Shown here: piece by piece, positions 12,900 through 24,775 of the stretch
How positions within the stretch are numbered: the stretch's first letter is position 1
Layout: each line of letters begins with the position of its first letter
Assembly (NCBI GenBank): GCA_028023455.1
Contig: JAQFVV010012395.1
Span: forward strand, 3,410,001 to 3,474,000
DNA from: Epiperipatus broadwayi
Lineage: Eukaryota > Onychophora > Udeonychophora > Euonychophora > Peripatidae
Reading direction: 5' to 3'
Length of the DNA: 64,000 nt
Notes under the pieces: model-generated
Told to the model about the DNA's origin: nothing
The model's input: the letters and a program-made list of their open reading frames with translations, nothing else
Databases searched by the model: none
Position numbers and translations under genes: made by a program

Positions 12900-13280
12900 A
12901 CAAACCCTTTTGCATCTATTGATTAGTCTGGCTTGCACTGGGTGGCACCACTAAATGAAAAGTTTTGCCTCTGTTTTAACAGCTTGTATAAGCATAGGAT
13001 CATATGATGTTTAGTGGTTTAATACTAATCCTGCCAATGGGATGATGGTGACTATGGTTAATAAAGAACCAAATACACTAAAATGTATAGATGCTGAACT
13101 TGGTTTAGACCTATATGACGAATAAGCTTGGACTGAAAAAATTATTTGGTTTTTATTTTGGACTTGTAATGTTATAGATATTAACAAAAAACCTTGAATT
13201 TATGACAGACTTTTAGATAAAATTATGAAAAGTTTGTGCATATAAATTTTAATTTTTTAGGTTATAAAATTAAATATTGA
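12900..13280 (+). mobile_element. Hammerhead family A fragment without ribozyme
   Basis: Matches the family A unit from TTTGCATCTATTGATTAGTC through CCTATATGAC and GGACTTGTAATG, and shares its right flank (TTATAGATATTAACAAAAAA up to about 13275) with the copy at 14515-14610. The copy begins downstream of the ribozyme, so none is present. The shared right flank suggests the copies at 12900 and 14090 descend from one longer unit or a local duplication. Confidence 0.6.
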
Positions 13281-13282
13281 AT

Positions 13283-13545
13283 ATTTTTGGCAGGATGGCT
13301 CAGTTGGTTAGAGGGTTATCTTAAAATTCAATATGCAAGAGTTTAAGTGTTCAGGTTCAATTTTAGTCACTGGTCAGGTCAGCAAGAAGAGAGGAGACTA
13401 ATACCTCTCAAAACGTTGTGCATATACTAATCTGTATGCTATTATTAACAGTTGAATGTAATTGGAAAATTTAAATAAAAGTTAAAATTTTTCTAAAGAC
13501 ATTCAATACTTTATATTAGATGATGGAAATAATCCAATATTTAAA
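13283..13545 (+). repeat. tRNA-derived SINE, copy 2
   Basis: Best-preserved copy: the A-box region GGCTCAGTTGGTTAGAGGG is tRNA-like (13293-13311), followed by a B box GGTTCAATTTT. The body and hairpin tail match 8537-8800. It sits immediately to the right of a family A fragment. Two copies within 5 kb agree on the same 3' block (ACTTTATATTAGATGATGG), which helps to define the family end. Confidence 0.75.
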
Positions 13546-14089
13546 TACATCCATTTATGCATTGGATCTGCATGGTTTAGGCAAATGGTAGAATATCAGA
13601 TTCTGGAATGTAAGATTCTCAGAATGATTCTAGTTCTGGCATTTCCTGCCCTCAATTTCTTACAACTTTCAAACAATAAAGTCTTTCAACTATTTATTTT
13701 TAATGGCATTTATGCATAAATCATGAATAGAAAAATTAATGCATGAAATTTTGGAGACACTTTGAAATAGGAATAAATGGACCCATTTTTACTTTAAATG
13801 AAGTTAATTTTAAAATTATCATATATATATATTAGGAATTTAAATAGTAATTCTGTTCAGTTATAAATAAAAAAGATAAATGTTTAAAACAGTGTAAGCA
13901 TATAAATAGATGACCAGTAAGTATTATAAGAATTAATAGAGCATAGCCATTGGGGAAAAAATTTAAATCATTTTATGATATAGATTTCAGTTTCCTTACT
14001 TTAAAAGGTATTCATTGTCAATTGTTCAAGACAAAAAAATAATACAAAAAATAATTTTTTCTGTTATGAATAGAAAAATTTTAATCTGA

Positions 14090-14620
14090 CGTATCACATG
14101 TCAGAATATCTAGGTGCAGTGCTTTCAGAATCAAAGCACCTGACTGGTGTAAACCACAAGCTAGAAACTAGTCTGAGGATATTGAATGAGTAGGCACTAG
14201 GTAGGGATTTTATGCACAAATCTTTTTGCATCTATTGATTCATCTGGTTTGCACTGGGTGGCATCACTAAATGGAGAGTTTAGCCTCTGTTTTAACAGTT
14301 TCTGTAAGCATAGGATCATGTGATGTTTAGTTGTTTAATACCAATCCTGCCAATGGGATGATGATGGTGACTATGGTTAATAAAGAACCAAAGATACTAA
14401 AATGTATAGATGCTGAACTTGGTTCAGATCTATATGACTGTACAAAGGAATAAGCTTGGATTGAAAACATTATTGGGTTTTCATTTTGGATTTGTAGTGT
14501 TATAGATATTAACAAAAAATCTTGAATTTATGGCAGCCTTTTAGATAAAACTATGAATAGTTTGTAGTTTGTGCGTATAACTTTTAATTCAAAATTCTTT
14601 AGGTTATAAGATTAAATATT
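14090..14620 (+). mobile_element. Hammerhead family A copy
   Basis: Contains ATCTAGGTGCAGTGCT (14108-14123), a degenerate hammerhead (14135-14185), then the family body with TGGTTCAGATCTATATGACT (14430-14449). Hammerhead: CTGGTGT in place of CTGATGA, CCACAAGC.. in stem II, GAAA (14164-14167), ACTAGT stem III intact and GTC (14171-14173). The altered core box predicts inactivity. The right flank is shared with the copy at 12900-13280. Confidence 0.65.
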
Positions 14621-14624
14621 GCCA

Positions 14625-15600
14625 ACATAATGTTTGGAATGTGGTATTTATTATTTATTGTCTAAAAAACTCTCTAAAAGAAAATTATAGCGTCTTTTTT
14701 CATTTATAGAAACCAGAATATAAAAACTAAATAAAATCAATGGACATTAAATGAAAATTAAATCATGCATCCACAAATGATTATATTTTATTTTTATCCT
14801 GATATTTAAGCTAAATATTTAAAACTTTCAACAATCTTAAAATTTTGAAACTAAGTCATTTTTTCTTCCATATCTACAGAAGATAATCATTAAATCAGTA
14901 ACAATAAATTTTATGGGTCAGTTATTACTAAAATATAGAATCTTTTGATTTTTCAGCCCAAAAGATGGCCTATATCTATAAACATTAGTGGTTTTCTTTT
15001 ACATTAAGTGATAAGCTATATTAAAATCTTTATTCAATTCTAATAGCCTTAATATAAGCATTAATTAAAATCAAAGAATTCTGAATAATAGTGAAACCGG
15101 ACTTCCTTGACTATTTTTGTCTTGTTGATCTTAGTAAGTGGGTAGGTACTGTGAAACACCAGATTCTCTAACAGGAGTTTAACAAGTCAGAAGATGGTAC
15201 AGATGTTTGATTTTGTTAAATATATATTATTTTTAAAGCTGAATGCAGAAATTATAAAGTAAAAATATCTATATACCAATAATAGATTTAATAAATCGCA
15301 TTAAATGATACAACATGTAGCAATAGGTTACAAAGACATAATTGAATATTATGAATAAAAATCTATTTGCTAACATTATTCATAAATAGTATACAAACAT
15401 GGATAGGCTGCTCACCAACATGGACTAGCCAGCATAATGAGTTTATTGATGTTTTACCTCTGAGTTTAAGATCAAAAAATACCATGGTCTTTTTTCCCAG
15501 TTGCCTGATAAGGCAGAATGAATGTGTGTGTGAATAAAAAAAAATCTAAAATCATAACAGACAAAAATAAACCATAGCTCTCATTCCTAGAAGGCTGTGA
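14625..15600. other. AT-rich DNA, no gene seen
   Basis: No supported feature found. Confidence 0.35.
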
Positions 15601-15609
15601 AGTTGCCAC

Positions 15610-16535
15610 CAATATAGCAGTTGATGGCCAAAGGTGGAAAGTGCTAAGAATCTCCTGATTGCAAACTCAGTCTGCCATTTGGTGACGATTTTTTATTTAG
15701 TTACTTACAATTGCAAATCATTTCCAAGTGAAGGAAGACTGCAAAAATTGGAAGAACTGTCTCATATTAAATGGAACATTATTGAACTTTATGAAGTTAG
15801 AAGAAAAGGTGAAGAGACAATTGATTTAAAAAGTGGACATATACTTTACTACAAAGACACAAGTATTGGAAGTACAAGTGGAGTAGGATTAATTATAAAA
15901 AATGGAAGAACAACATTGTGGAGATTGATGGTATATCAGACAGAGTGGTAAGATTAGTTATTCAACTTAATAGCAGGTATCAAATGCAGACAATTCAGGT
16001 TTATGCCCCAACAAGTTTCCATAGTGATGAAGTAATAGAAGATTTTTATATGGATGAACAAAAGGCTTTTGATCAGACTAAACAACATTTTAAAATTATT
16101 ATGGGAGACTTTAGTGTTAGAATTGGTAAACAAATAAACTATAAAAGTGTTGTATGTAAATTTGATTATGGTAATAGAAATAAGAGAGGATATAGACTTG
16201 TGGCATTTTCAGAAAAAGAAAAACTTAGTATTATGAATTTTTTTTTAAGAAAAATATTAAAAGAAAATTGACATGGGAGCATCCGAATGAAGATACAGCA
16301 GAATTGGATTATATTTTGATTAACAGAATAAATTCAACACAGGAAGTGATCATTGACTAATAAAATGTAAAATATGTGTTAATGAAAAACTAGAGAGACA
16401 AAAATTATTAAGAAAAACAATGTTTATAGTTGATATTCCTAATCTTCAGAAACATTTTAATGAATTTAAATTAGAACTTGCAAATACATTACAAGTATTA
16501 GTAGATGTTAAACATGATTCAAATTTGAATTAAAT
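15610..16535 (+). pseudogene. RTE-type non-LTR retrotransposon, endonuclease part, broken
   Basis: Relic of the apurinic-type endonuclease that opens RTE-clade ORF2. In order: TYNCKSFPSEGRL.KLEEL (from 15703), HIKWNIIELYEVRRKGEE, SGHILYYKD, VGLIIKN, then in the next frame RVVRLVIQLNSRY, QVYAPTSFHSDEV (about 15998) and MGDFSVRIG (about 16100), the GDFN-type metal-site motif with N changed to S. The following frame has KLTWEHPNEDTAELDYILIN (about 16266-16325), then TGSDH-like residues. Two frameshifts and stops break it, and the reverse transcriptase is absent. Other pieces of the same family lie at 29.9-32.5, 49.1, 51.0 and 52.2 kb. Confidence 0.8.
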
Positions 16536-16539
16536 TAAT

Positions 16540-17170
16540 AAGAATTTACATGTTTTCATTTTTTGTTTATTTACATTTTTTGGGGTGTAGGGTAGTAGTG
16601 AATAATAGAAATAGTGTATATTGATGTAGTGCACATCACAGTTTTACTGTTTATATGGATATAAAGAAATTTGGTTTAAGATATAAACAAGATTTGTTTA
16701 AAAAATGTGGGTAATAATTTTTATATAGCATTTAACATGTAGAAAACAACTTTTATGTTTCAGAAATATATTCTTTTCACATCTCAATGACTACAGTTAT
16801 AAAGTATTGTGAGAATTGAGTTTCTATTCTTATGATGACCAAAGGAATTTTTAGAGGGTATCTATTAATCTAAAAGAGTGATCCTCCATATCAAGAGCAC
16901 ATATTATAACTTCTTTGTCTACATCCCTGTGTAATTTAATAAAATATATTATCATCTACATCATAGAATATGCCCCAAGAAGTAAAAAAACAGTCAAATA
17001 AGTTAATCACTCAAGAACTCAACTAAGGTTTGCGCATAAGTAATGATAGGTTGAGCTTCAATCCAGTGAGGCTTTGAGTTCCTCTCCCACTGCACTTATT
17101 CTTACCACAAAATATTATTTAGACAAAAAGTTTATCTTCACGCTAATCCTTCATAAAGAAAATGTGGTGG
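16540..17170. other. AT-rich DNA, no gene seen
   Basis: No supported feature. Composition changes to less AT-rich sequence at about 17175, where the next repeat begins. Confidence 0.35.
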
Positions 17171-17174
17171 ATAT

Positions 17175-17640
17175 ATGTTTTTCATAATTTTATGCAGTTT
17201 CCCTGTCTCATATCTGATCTTGCCTTTAGGAGTGGGCTATTTCAGATTCCTTACCTCATTGGCTAGCACCCAGTTTCTATCCAAAAGGATTAAAACCTTC
17301 ATTGGGGTTTGCGCACCAAATTTGCATGTTTCCAGTAAGGTAGGAGATCTGCCTTTAAATAGTCAGCCTTTTGGAGGCAAGGCAGAGAGCAATTACTTCT
17401 GTCAATCTGAACAATTGAACGTGCTCTCCATTAAACCATTTGCCATCAGCAAGGGTAGGATTTTTTTCTCATTAACACAACATCCATGCAGTGAGGCAAG
17501 TCCACCTATGGACTGGAAACTGCTATGTCTGCACTCGACTCGAGACAAGCTAAATACATAGCTGGAAGAGTCTTACCAGAGCTCATGAGGCAGGCTAATC
17601 ATTAGCTGGAAGTGAGTTCCAGACTCTGCATGATTATCTC
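17175..17640 (+). repeat. LTR-like promoter repeat, family G, copy 1
   Basis: Less AT-rich than its surroundings and similar to 50600-50760 over CCAGTAAGGT.AG.GATCTG, a TATA-like box (TTTAAATAGTCA, 17354-17365) and CTTTTTGGAGG-type sequence. An inverted CCAAT box (ATTGGCT, 17258) lies about 95 bp upstream. CCAAT plus TATA in a repeated block suggests the U3 region of an LTR, and a plus-strand Gypsy-type gag relic begins about 0.8 kb downstream. The 128-residue open frame across it has no recognisable domain and is probably chance. Confidence 0.45.
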
Positions 17641-18021
17641 AGCATTAGCATGTATAACAATACATATATATTATTGTTTAAATAACAAGTGTGTATATTT
17701 TTTAGTATTAATATATTGTACATATTAATTGCTGAGTAGTTGTTCTTTTGTAACTGTTGGTTTGGAATGAACCTGTAAGCCTAACCAACACAACAGATCT
17801 GGCACAGTCAGACATTTGAAAATTTTTTCCCTCATGGCTGGAAAAATTATAATAAAATATGCCAGTTTCAACAGTTAAACATTTTTTCTTTTTGAAAAAT
17901 GTCAATTTGAAGCTACAACCAATCACGATAGCTTTACTCACAAGACAGCAACAAAAGCTCCCTCTAGTAGTTTAAAAGCTTTGCTGAGTCACTTACAATA
18001 ACATAACTTTAAAACAAAAAT

Positions 18022-18175
18022 AATTACAAGTGGTTATTCAGAAAAATAAAAATAAATTTGATTTTAAACAACTACAAACAGTAGTACAAAATTAATTATG
18101 AGTGGTTACTCAGAAAATAAATACAAAAATCGATTTTAAACAACTACATCAGTAGTAAAAAATAATTATGATCGG
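18022..18175 (+). repeat. 72-bp tandem repeat, about 2.2 copies
   Basis: TTTTAAACAACTAC recurs at 18062 and 18134, with GTGGTTA.TCAGAAAA before each. The third unit is partial and diverged (ATCGGTGACTTG). It sits between the family G block and the gag relic, where an LTR 3' part or leader would be expected. Confidence 0.7.
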
Positions 18176-18399
18176 TGACTTGTATAAATAAATAAAGATG
18201 GCTAAAGCAATCAGTTCTATGAAATCTTTTTGATCCAGCTTAACCTGAGAGCTGGCCAAATTATAAAGAGCATTTGATTTTTTACCTACAGGCTAACTAG
18301 ATTAAAAAAACCTGAGGTAAAGTTAGCCACACTAATGACCATAATAGGTCCACAAATGCATGATATACTCAAGTCTCAATCTACGGTTGTAATCCAGCA

Positions 18400-18910
18400 G
18401 AGCTGGATTTTGACAGTGTGTTGACAATTCTCACAGAGTATTTTTCCCCTCAACCCTTGACAATGATGCAGAAATACCATTTTAATCTCAGCATACAAGA
18501 ACAGGGTGAAACAGAGAATTTGCAACACAAATCTATACATTAGCCTTGAAATGTGATTTCAAAGACTTCATGAATGAAGCACTTCGTGATCATTTTAGTG
18601 TGGCATAAACGATCATAATTTAACGCTGAAAATGTTGATGATTCTGGACCTAGATTTTGAGACAGTAGTAGCACAGGCAGGCCTAGCAGAGACAATAGCT
18701 AGTCAAGCTACCCCATTAAAAAGACTTACTAAGTATAAAGTGCAAAAAATTTGAGCATAACACTGGGTCATCCAAATACCCAGTCAGCTCAGAGAACTCA
18801 GCATCAAGTAGCCCACGGCTTTGTTATAGATGCAATGAGCACATGCATACAGAATGCCCATACTACAAGGCAACATGCACAACACCCTGCATTTTTTATA
18901 TAATAGTAAT
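18400..18910 (+). pseudogene. Ty3/Gypsy-type Gag relic with zinc knuckle
   Basis: Broken capsid/nucleocapsid coding trace spread over several frames. Recognisable blocks: DFDSVLTILTEYFSP (from about 18408), the capsid stretch LALKCDFKDFMNEALRDHF (about 18540-18597), corresponding to the family's 'CxFGxxLxxxLRDRxVxG' region, then DLDFETVVAQAGLAETIASQ (about 18647), and a zinc knuckle CYRCNEHMHTEC (about 18822), C-x2-C-x2-H-x4-C spacing, followed by KATCTTPC. Stops and frameshifts separate the blocks. No protease or polymerase trace follows. Family call rests on the order of these blocks. Confidence 0.65.
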
Positions 18911-18914
18911 TTAT

Positions 18915-20530
18915 AAGTAACATAAGAATGCAAATTTAAGAAAAATACAAAATTTGGGCAAATAAAATAACCAAAAGTTATGTGTTTATAAATTGTGAAG
19001 AACTTGTCTTCTGTTAAAACTGAGTTTTCCAAACAATCCGTAATATAATATAGATGAAGACATTTGAACAAGAATATGATTCCATATGTTTGCACTAAAC
19101 ACAGCAACAATGTTTTATTCCAATGATTAAATAAAGTATTTATCTTCTAAATAAATTAATTTATGCAATGAATGTGAGAAACCCAATAAAATGTATTTGA
19201 AATGAGTTTGTTGATAATGCTGATCTTTCTTTCAAAAACTGAATTATCTGATGAAGAAAATGCCTACATTATACATATGAGAGCAAAAGGAAGGCATCAG
19301 AAAAAGACCCACCCTGTAGACAAAAGTCAAGAAGGGTGGGGAAGGGCACTTAAGAAAATTGTTTAGTTTTTTTTAGAAGAGCGTCTAAATGCAATTATAG
19401 AGATTTAGCTTTGCCTCCTACATATTTTAACTATAAACACGTGCATTAGGTCGTTATCAAATAATGTTAAAAATCACTTGTTAAATTGGAGCTTTCTAAA
19501 TTTTTCTCATTTCTTGATAATTAGTAATTAAACTTGTTTTTATTTCTTTCTATTTAATTTCTTATTTTGTTTAAACAGCTTCAATTTTAAATTATTGTTT
19601 CAAAATAACAATAATTGTTGTACTTTCTAACGTCACAAGAAGACATTTGAAAGACGTTAATGTAATTTGAAGTTAACACGCACCTGTACTATTTGTGAAA
19701 TTTAATAATACTTACAATAGTATTAATTTTAATTGCAAATTACTACTTATTATGTAAATAGTTATAGGAATTATTATTTGAAATGGAATTAATTATTTAA
19801 TAGTTAACTTTATTTTTTCTTTACATTTACGCAATATATATACGGACACATATACATATATCAGATTTATTCACGATGTGAGTGTTTATTGATAATTAGA
19901 TTGCACTTGCCATTACACAGATAGTGGAGAGATCATTCAAATGATTGTTTCATATACACTACAACCGCTGAATAAGTTACGTTACCTAGATAATTGGCTT
20001 CTGGAATCTAGTTAAAACATGAATAAAAGATTGATATTAAAAACAAATTTTGTATATAAAAACAATATCCAAAATTAATTTTGGTAAAAGAATGACAAGC
20101 AATGGGAAATTGTTACTAATGATATATATGTAAAATCGAATGATTTATTGTTTGAGAGTGTAGAAAAAATTCAAGCTCCAGAAATAACAGAACAGGGCTG
20201 CATTCCATGAAACTTGATTTCAAAAGTCTGCCATTCTATCATTGCAACAAACCATACATGGCATCATTAATGATGATCAAGTGCTGTTTCTTAGTTACAG
20301 TATGCTATCCAAAATGTTTTAAGCACAAAGTTTCACATACCATACGTCAAATTGAAATTAGGAAATGTTTGATCAATAAAATTTTTAAAATTAAAAAAAT
20401 CTTTTTAAAAAATAAGTGTTTTTATTATTATCTGCCATAAAAACATAAATATGATCATTAATGATAAAATTAAACTTTAAAAATGTTTACATCCTTAAAA
20501 GATTAAAATTGAAAGCATCTCTATAGTAGA
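18915..20530. other. AT-rich DNA, no gene seen
   Basis: Open frames at 18784-19110 (reverse) and 20207-20440 (forward) have no recognisable domain; the first overlaps the gag relic antisense. Nothing supported. Confidence 0.35.
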
Positions 20531-20537
20531 ATAAAAA

Positions 20538-20625
20538 GACCTCATAGTGTAGTGGTTAAGCATGATCAGAACTGCACCCACAACCTCAGACTGAGTTTAA
20601 ATTGAATGAATCTTGCAAGTTATTT
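20538..20625 (+). repeat. Decayed tRNA-like SINE head
   Basis: GACCTCATAGTGTAGTGGTTAAGCATG (20538-20564) has the look of a tRNA 5' half with A box (TAGTGTAGTGGTTAAGC). The expected B box about 35 bp on is degraded to GAGTTTAAATTG. No second copy was recognised in the window. Confidence 0.4.
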
Positions 20626-21879
20626 TTTAGATTACTACTTTGCTTAGGATTTTTTCATGTATCCAGATTAAGGCCAACATACTTAACTATCTATTATTGC
20701 TTGGTAAATGGGTATTTGGATTTTATTAGCTAGATAATATAGGCCACCAGTTAATCTATATTTATCACTTGATTGGAAAAAGAAAAAAAATACTTTATGT
20801 GATTCAACTTCCATCACTGGTGGTAAAAATGTTTCACTTTCAGAGGTATTCAATTCAAGGTTTTTCATTATTTTAACTTTAAAACAAGATTTCTCAGATT
20901 TTCTATTTATTTTGTTGAAATGGGAATTTAAATATAGTTTTTTTTCCTTAATATTGAGTTATAAATATGGGCATGGAAATTTGCCTTTAGCTCATCTGAA
21001 TAGTGAAGAATGTTAAGAAAATGCATGCATAATAAGAAAAAATGATTTAAATGTATGCATCGGTGGATAGTTGCCATATGGTGGTATTGAGAAAAAAAAT
21101 GCACTGATAAAAAATAAAAGTATTGAAAACATGTCAAGCATTGGTAGCTTCCTGGTCAACGCTTTGATATATGAAAAAATTAAAAAATAAATATTGAAAA
21201 TATCTTTTTTTGAATTTATTTCATGCCTTTATATATATTTAGTGAAATGGAAATGAAAATACATGTTGTACTCAAATCATTGAACTTAATTAGTTTTTTC
21301 CCCCTACCAATCTAATTGCAACAATTAAATTCAAATGATTTTATACTGAAGTAAGAAGTCACTTTTTGCTGTTTTGATAATGTAAAATGCAATTTGTCAT
21401 ATCATTTATGAATCTGAAAACAAATCAATAAAAACATACAAACAATATTGTGTAAATACTTATATCAATACAAAAGCATATGTATAATAATATTGAAAAG
21501 AAACTTGCTTAAAAAATTACTCGATTTTACAAAAACATCATAATTTTTCGACACTTGTAATAATAGTTTATAATGAATATTTTATTTAATTAATAATATC
21601 TCAAAAAATAAAACGAAACCTAAAATTACAGGAACTTATAAATTTTGCTATCGTTATTTTTAAGCAAAATAGAAAAAAAAAGTCTCATTTACATTTAAAA
21701 AAAAACAACATGTAGATAATCTTTTTGCTTGTGTTTCATCTTCTAAATTTTTATATTCAATTGATCATATAGATAATGAAAGTTTTTTTTTACTAATTAT
21801 ATCTATATATAATGAGTTATTTATTTATCTAGTGCTGTGTTTTTAATTTGTAACAATCGTAAAAAAATCACCCCTCTTA

Positions 21880-22290
21880 CATGTACTGTATAGATTTAAA
21901 TACTTAAGGAATACTCTCCTTTCTAAACACAAAATGAAGTCTTTTGAAAAGATAAGATGAATCCACCTTAGCTTTTTGACCTAAGTGTTTATATATAAGC
22001 AAATCTTGAGCATTTAGAAATAAGAGTGTGAATATCTCAATCACTTTTAATTCCACTCATTATATCTCAATAATTGATGTGCAATAAATTGTAAAAACTT
22101 CACAAAGAATGGAATTAAAAGTGATTAATGGAGATCTTCACATTCATATTTCTAAAAATTTAAAATTTGCCTATACATAAATGCTTAAGAAAAACAGTTT
22201 AAGGTGGATTCATCTTATCTTTTCAAAAGACTTTATCTTGTGCTTAGAAAGGAGACTATTTCTTAAGGGATTAAATATATATAACACATG
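21880..22290. repeat. Foldback element with arms of about 180 bp
   Basis: The left arm (CATGTACTGTATAGATTTAAA..., 21880-22061) matches the reverse complement of the right arm (about 22108-22290) along its length: shared blocks include AAGTCTTTTGAAAAGATAAGATGAATCCACCTTA (21930-21970 against 22200-22236) and TCACTTTTAATTCCA. The loop is about 45 bp. Arms have diverged by substitutions and small gaps, so it is old. No ORF. It could be a MITE-like DNA element or an inverted duplication; target-site duplication not clear. Confidence 0.7.
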
Positions 22291-22603
22291 TGTAGAGAGA
22301 TAATTCCCTAATGATTGTTAATTATATCTTTGTGGTAAATATAAGATCTGAACTCAGATTTTGTTAAATAGCTCATATATCTTTGAAATTCACAAACAAA
22401 ATACAACATTAATTATGCCAATGTAACACAAAAACTTGCATAAATGTGTGTGCTTATATATAAAATGATCTGGATAGGGGATATTTTATTCATTTTCATA
22501 TCAAGACCTATAGTGCAAACTGGATAGATTTTGGAAAAGCAAGTGACTGAAAGTAGTTACCCGAAACAAATTCTAAATGCTTACTTGCAAATCTTCAGTT
22601 ACT

Positions 22604-22701
22604 TGAAATGGTTGGCACAGGTGGCACTACTGTATGGAGAGTTTTGCCTATTTAATAACAATTATGTGCTAGCATAAGAGATGGTGATCATGTGATGTTT
22701 A
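22604..22701 (+). mobile_element. Short hammerhead family A fragment
   Basis: GGTTGGCACAG..GTGGCACTACTG, GGAGAGTTTTGCC and GCATAAGAGATGGTGATCATGTGATGTTTA match the family A unit. It contains no ribozyme. It ends at GTGATGTTTA (22692-22701), the same 3' end as the copies at 11664 and 25678. Confidence 0.65.
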
Positions 22702-23227
22702 GTAGTTTTACTGATTCAAATTTCAGACTATGAGCATAGTGGATGAATATATTAACATTGCTCTTTTTCAAGAAGTTCTAGATGAAAAAATAGTATGTCT
22801 AGGAAATAGATATACATTTAATAATAAAATTTTAAATGGTTAACTAAATAAATGGCTAATTATCCTTATCATATTCTTAGTATCAAATTAGCACATGACC
22901 ATCACACACATATAAAAAAGGATACAGCAGCATTGAAATAATTCACTGCGGATCAAATGTCTGATCAACAGCTCTTTAATTAAAAAGTAGAAGTGAATAC
23001 ATGTGTGCATGGAAGAAGGATACATTATTGTAAATAATTTTCAGATAGAGGATGATTGTTATGATTATTTAATAAAAAAATTTGTGTGTGTATAATGTGG
23101 TATTGTTTTCAGCGGCAAAAACATGAGAGCTATGATTTTAATCATTAATATTAAAAGTATGCTCAGAAAATTATAACAGTAATAAAAACTATATCACCTT
23201 TTTTTTGATTAAATGTTCAAAACATTT

Positions 23228-23302
23228 ATATATATATATATAAGTTGATTAGATTTATTTCTTCTTTCATTTATATATATATATATAAGTTGATTAGATT
23301 TA
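23228..23302. repeat. (TA)n plus duplicated 48-bp block
   Basis: ATATATATATAAGTTGATTAGATTTATTTCTTCTTTC occurs twice in tandem (from about 23230 and 23278). The second copy contains TTGATTAGATTTA, which recurs on the far side of the foldback to the right. Confidence 0.7.
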
Positions 23303-23583
23303 TTTCTTCTTTCTCCCTCTATATTTTGCTTCTTTTTATATTTCACTATAAACTCATCAACCCTCCTTTAACACTTTAAGCAAATAATTTTATTTATTAT
23401 AACAGTTTCGACTGTACTAGCAGTCTTCTTCAGATCTTAACTTTCCTTCTACCTTCACCTTTCCTTCATCATGAAGATAGAAGGAAAGTTAAGATCAGAA
23501 GAAGACTGCTAGTACAGTCAAAACTGTTATAGCAAATAAAATTATTTGCTTAAAGTGTTAAAGGAGTGTTGATGAATTTATAA
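23303..23583. mobile_element. Foldback with paired Penelope-type hammerhead motifs and 13-bp target-site duplication
   Basis: TTGATTAGATTTA flanks the element (23290-23302 and 23584-23596). Inside, two arms of about 100 bp face each other around a short centre (about 23459-23470). Each arm carries CTGAAGA-type sequence, a stem GACTG..CAGTC around CTAGTA, and GAAAC: left arm on the reverse strand (23405-23433, core CTGAAGA and GAAA intact), right arm on the forward strand (23495-23525, mutated to CAGAAGA and AAAA). The order CTGANGA, closed stem, GAAA is the hammerhead layout, and this sequence type is common in Penelope-like elements. Stem I and the cleavage site are weak, so the ribozyme call is tentative; the insertion call is strong. 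Confidence 0.6.
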
Positions 23584-23599
23584 TTGATTAGATTTACTA

Positions 23600-24600
23600 A
23601 ATATCTGAAAGAAAATTATTGGCTTTTCCCATTTTTTTGCTGAGTTATGTAAGCCTGCATGAAATTTTTTAAAATTAAAATACAAGTTGGCAATCAAATA
23701 AAACAGTTTTATAAAAAAATAAATAAAAGGTAATTATCATTATTGAGATCATTAAGCCATATTCTTCAGAGCTTTCACTTTCTTAAATTTTATGTATGTG
23801 TATGTGAAAAATAAAAATGACTTCTTTATGTTGTTAATATCAATGTATTTCTCTTATAGTAAGCAAATTTAAAATGAATTTTAAAATGTATTATCTCAGA
23901 ATTTATAGTGATGGGCAATCCAGAAAGTTTATATTAATAACTATAAAATTTAAATCCACAACAGATGCAAATAAAATCTTCTTCATTACTGACAATAAAT
24001 AAACAACATAGAGTCAGTTCTAGTCTTTTTAGGTTCCTTATGAGTAAATAACTCAAATATTTAATATTAATATATGCAACACTTTCAAAGTACAAGTAAG
24101 AATGAGAAATGATTTTTTTTTTTATGTACCACCAATAATATTGTGTTAAACTTGTTTATTAGAAAGCCAGAAAGTATAAAATAATTATTTATCATTTCTA
24201 TTTTCAAATTTATTGAGATATGAGTGTGACAAATTTAAATTCATATCAGACATAAACAAAGATTATTTAATAAAACCAATAAATAAACTATTTCCATTGA
24301 ATGAGACATTATTTACATTTGACATAGATTTAAATTTGATCCTTATTAATATTTCTTGATATATTGTTCATCTCTATAAATTCTGAGACCATAAATGTAA
24401 ACCATCACTTAACATTGATATTGGTAATACATGGTGAAAAAGTCATTTCCATTTCTTTCATATAATTTTAAAGATCTGTATGTAAGGGATATCACAACTT
24501 AATAAATTGCATAGAAAATATATGAATAATGTAAAAATATTGAAAAATTCATTTTAAAAATTGCATTGTTTACAATTTTTGACAAGATGGAATAATGATC
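23600..24600. other. AT-rich DNA, no gene seen
   Basis: No supported feature found. Confidence 0.35.
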
Positions 24601-24724
24601 ATTGTAACTTTATAATTTAAAACAGGCAAAACTCATTATAAGTATTGCACACACAGCAAGCTAGAGTAATCAATGGATGCCAGAAAGCTTGTGCATAAAA
24701 TCCAATCTAGTGCCTACTCATCCA

Positions 24725-24775
24725 ATATTCCCAGACTAGTTTCTGGCTTGTGGCCTTCATCCGTGAGGAGCCTTG
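24725..24775 (-). ncRNA. Degenerate hammerhead ribozyme, family A, nearly intact
   Basis: Reverse strand: GGCTCCTCA, then CGGATGA (one change, U4 to G, from CTGATGA), stem II GGC-CACAA-GCC, GAAA, palindromic stem III ACTAGT, C cleavage position (cut between 24734 and 24733), TGGGAATATTGG. Stem I pairs CTCA with TGGG (one G·T). Beyond an internal loop CCAA can pair with TTGG. One core change separates it from the consensus. Confidence 0.65.
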
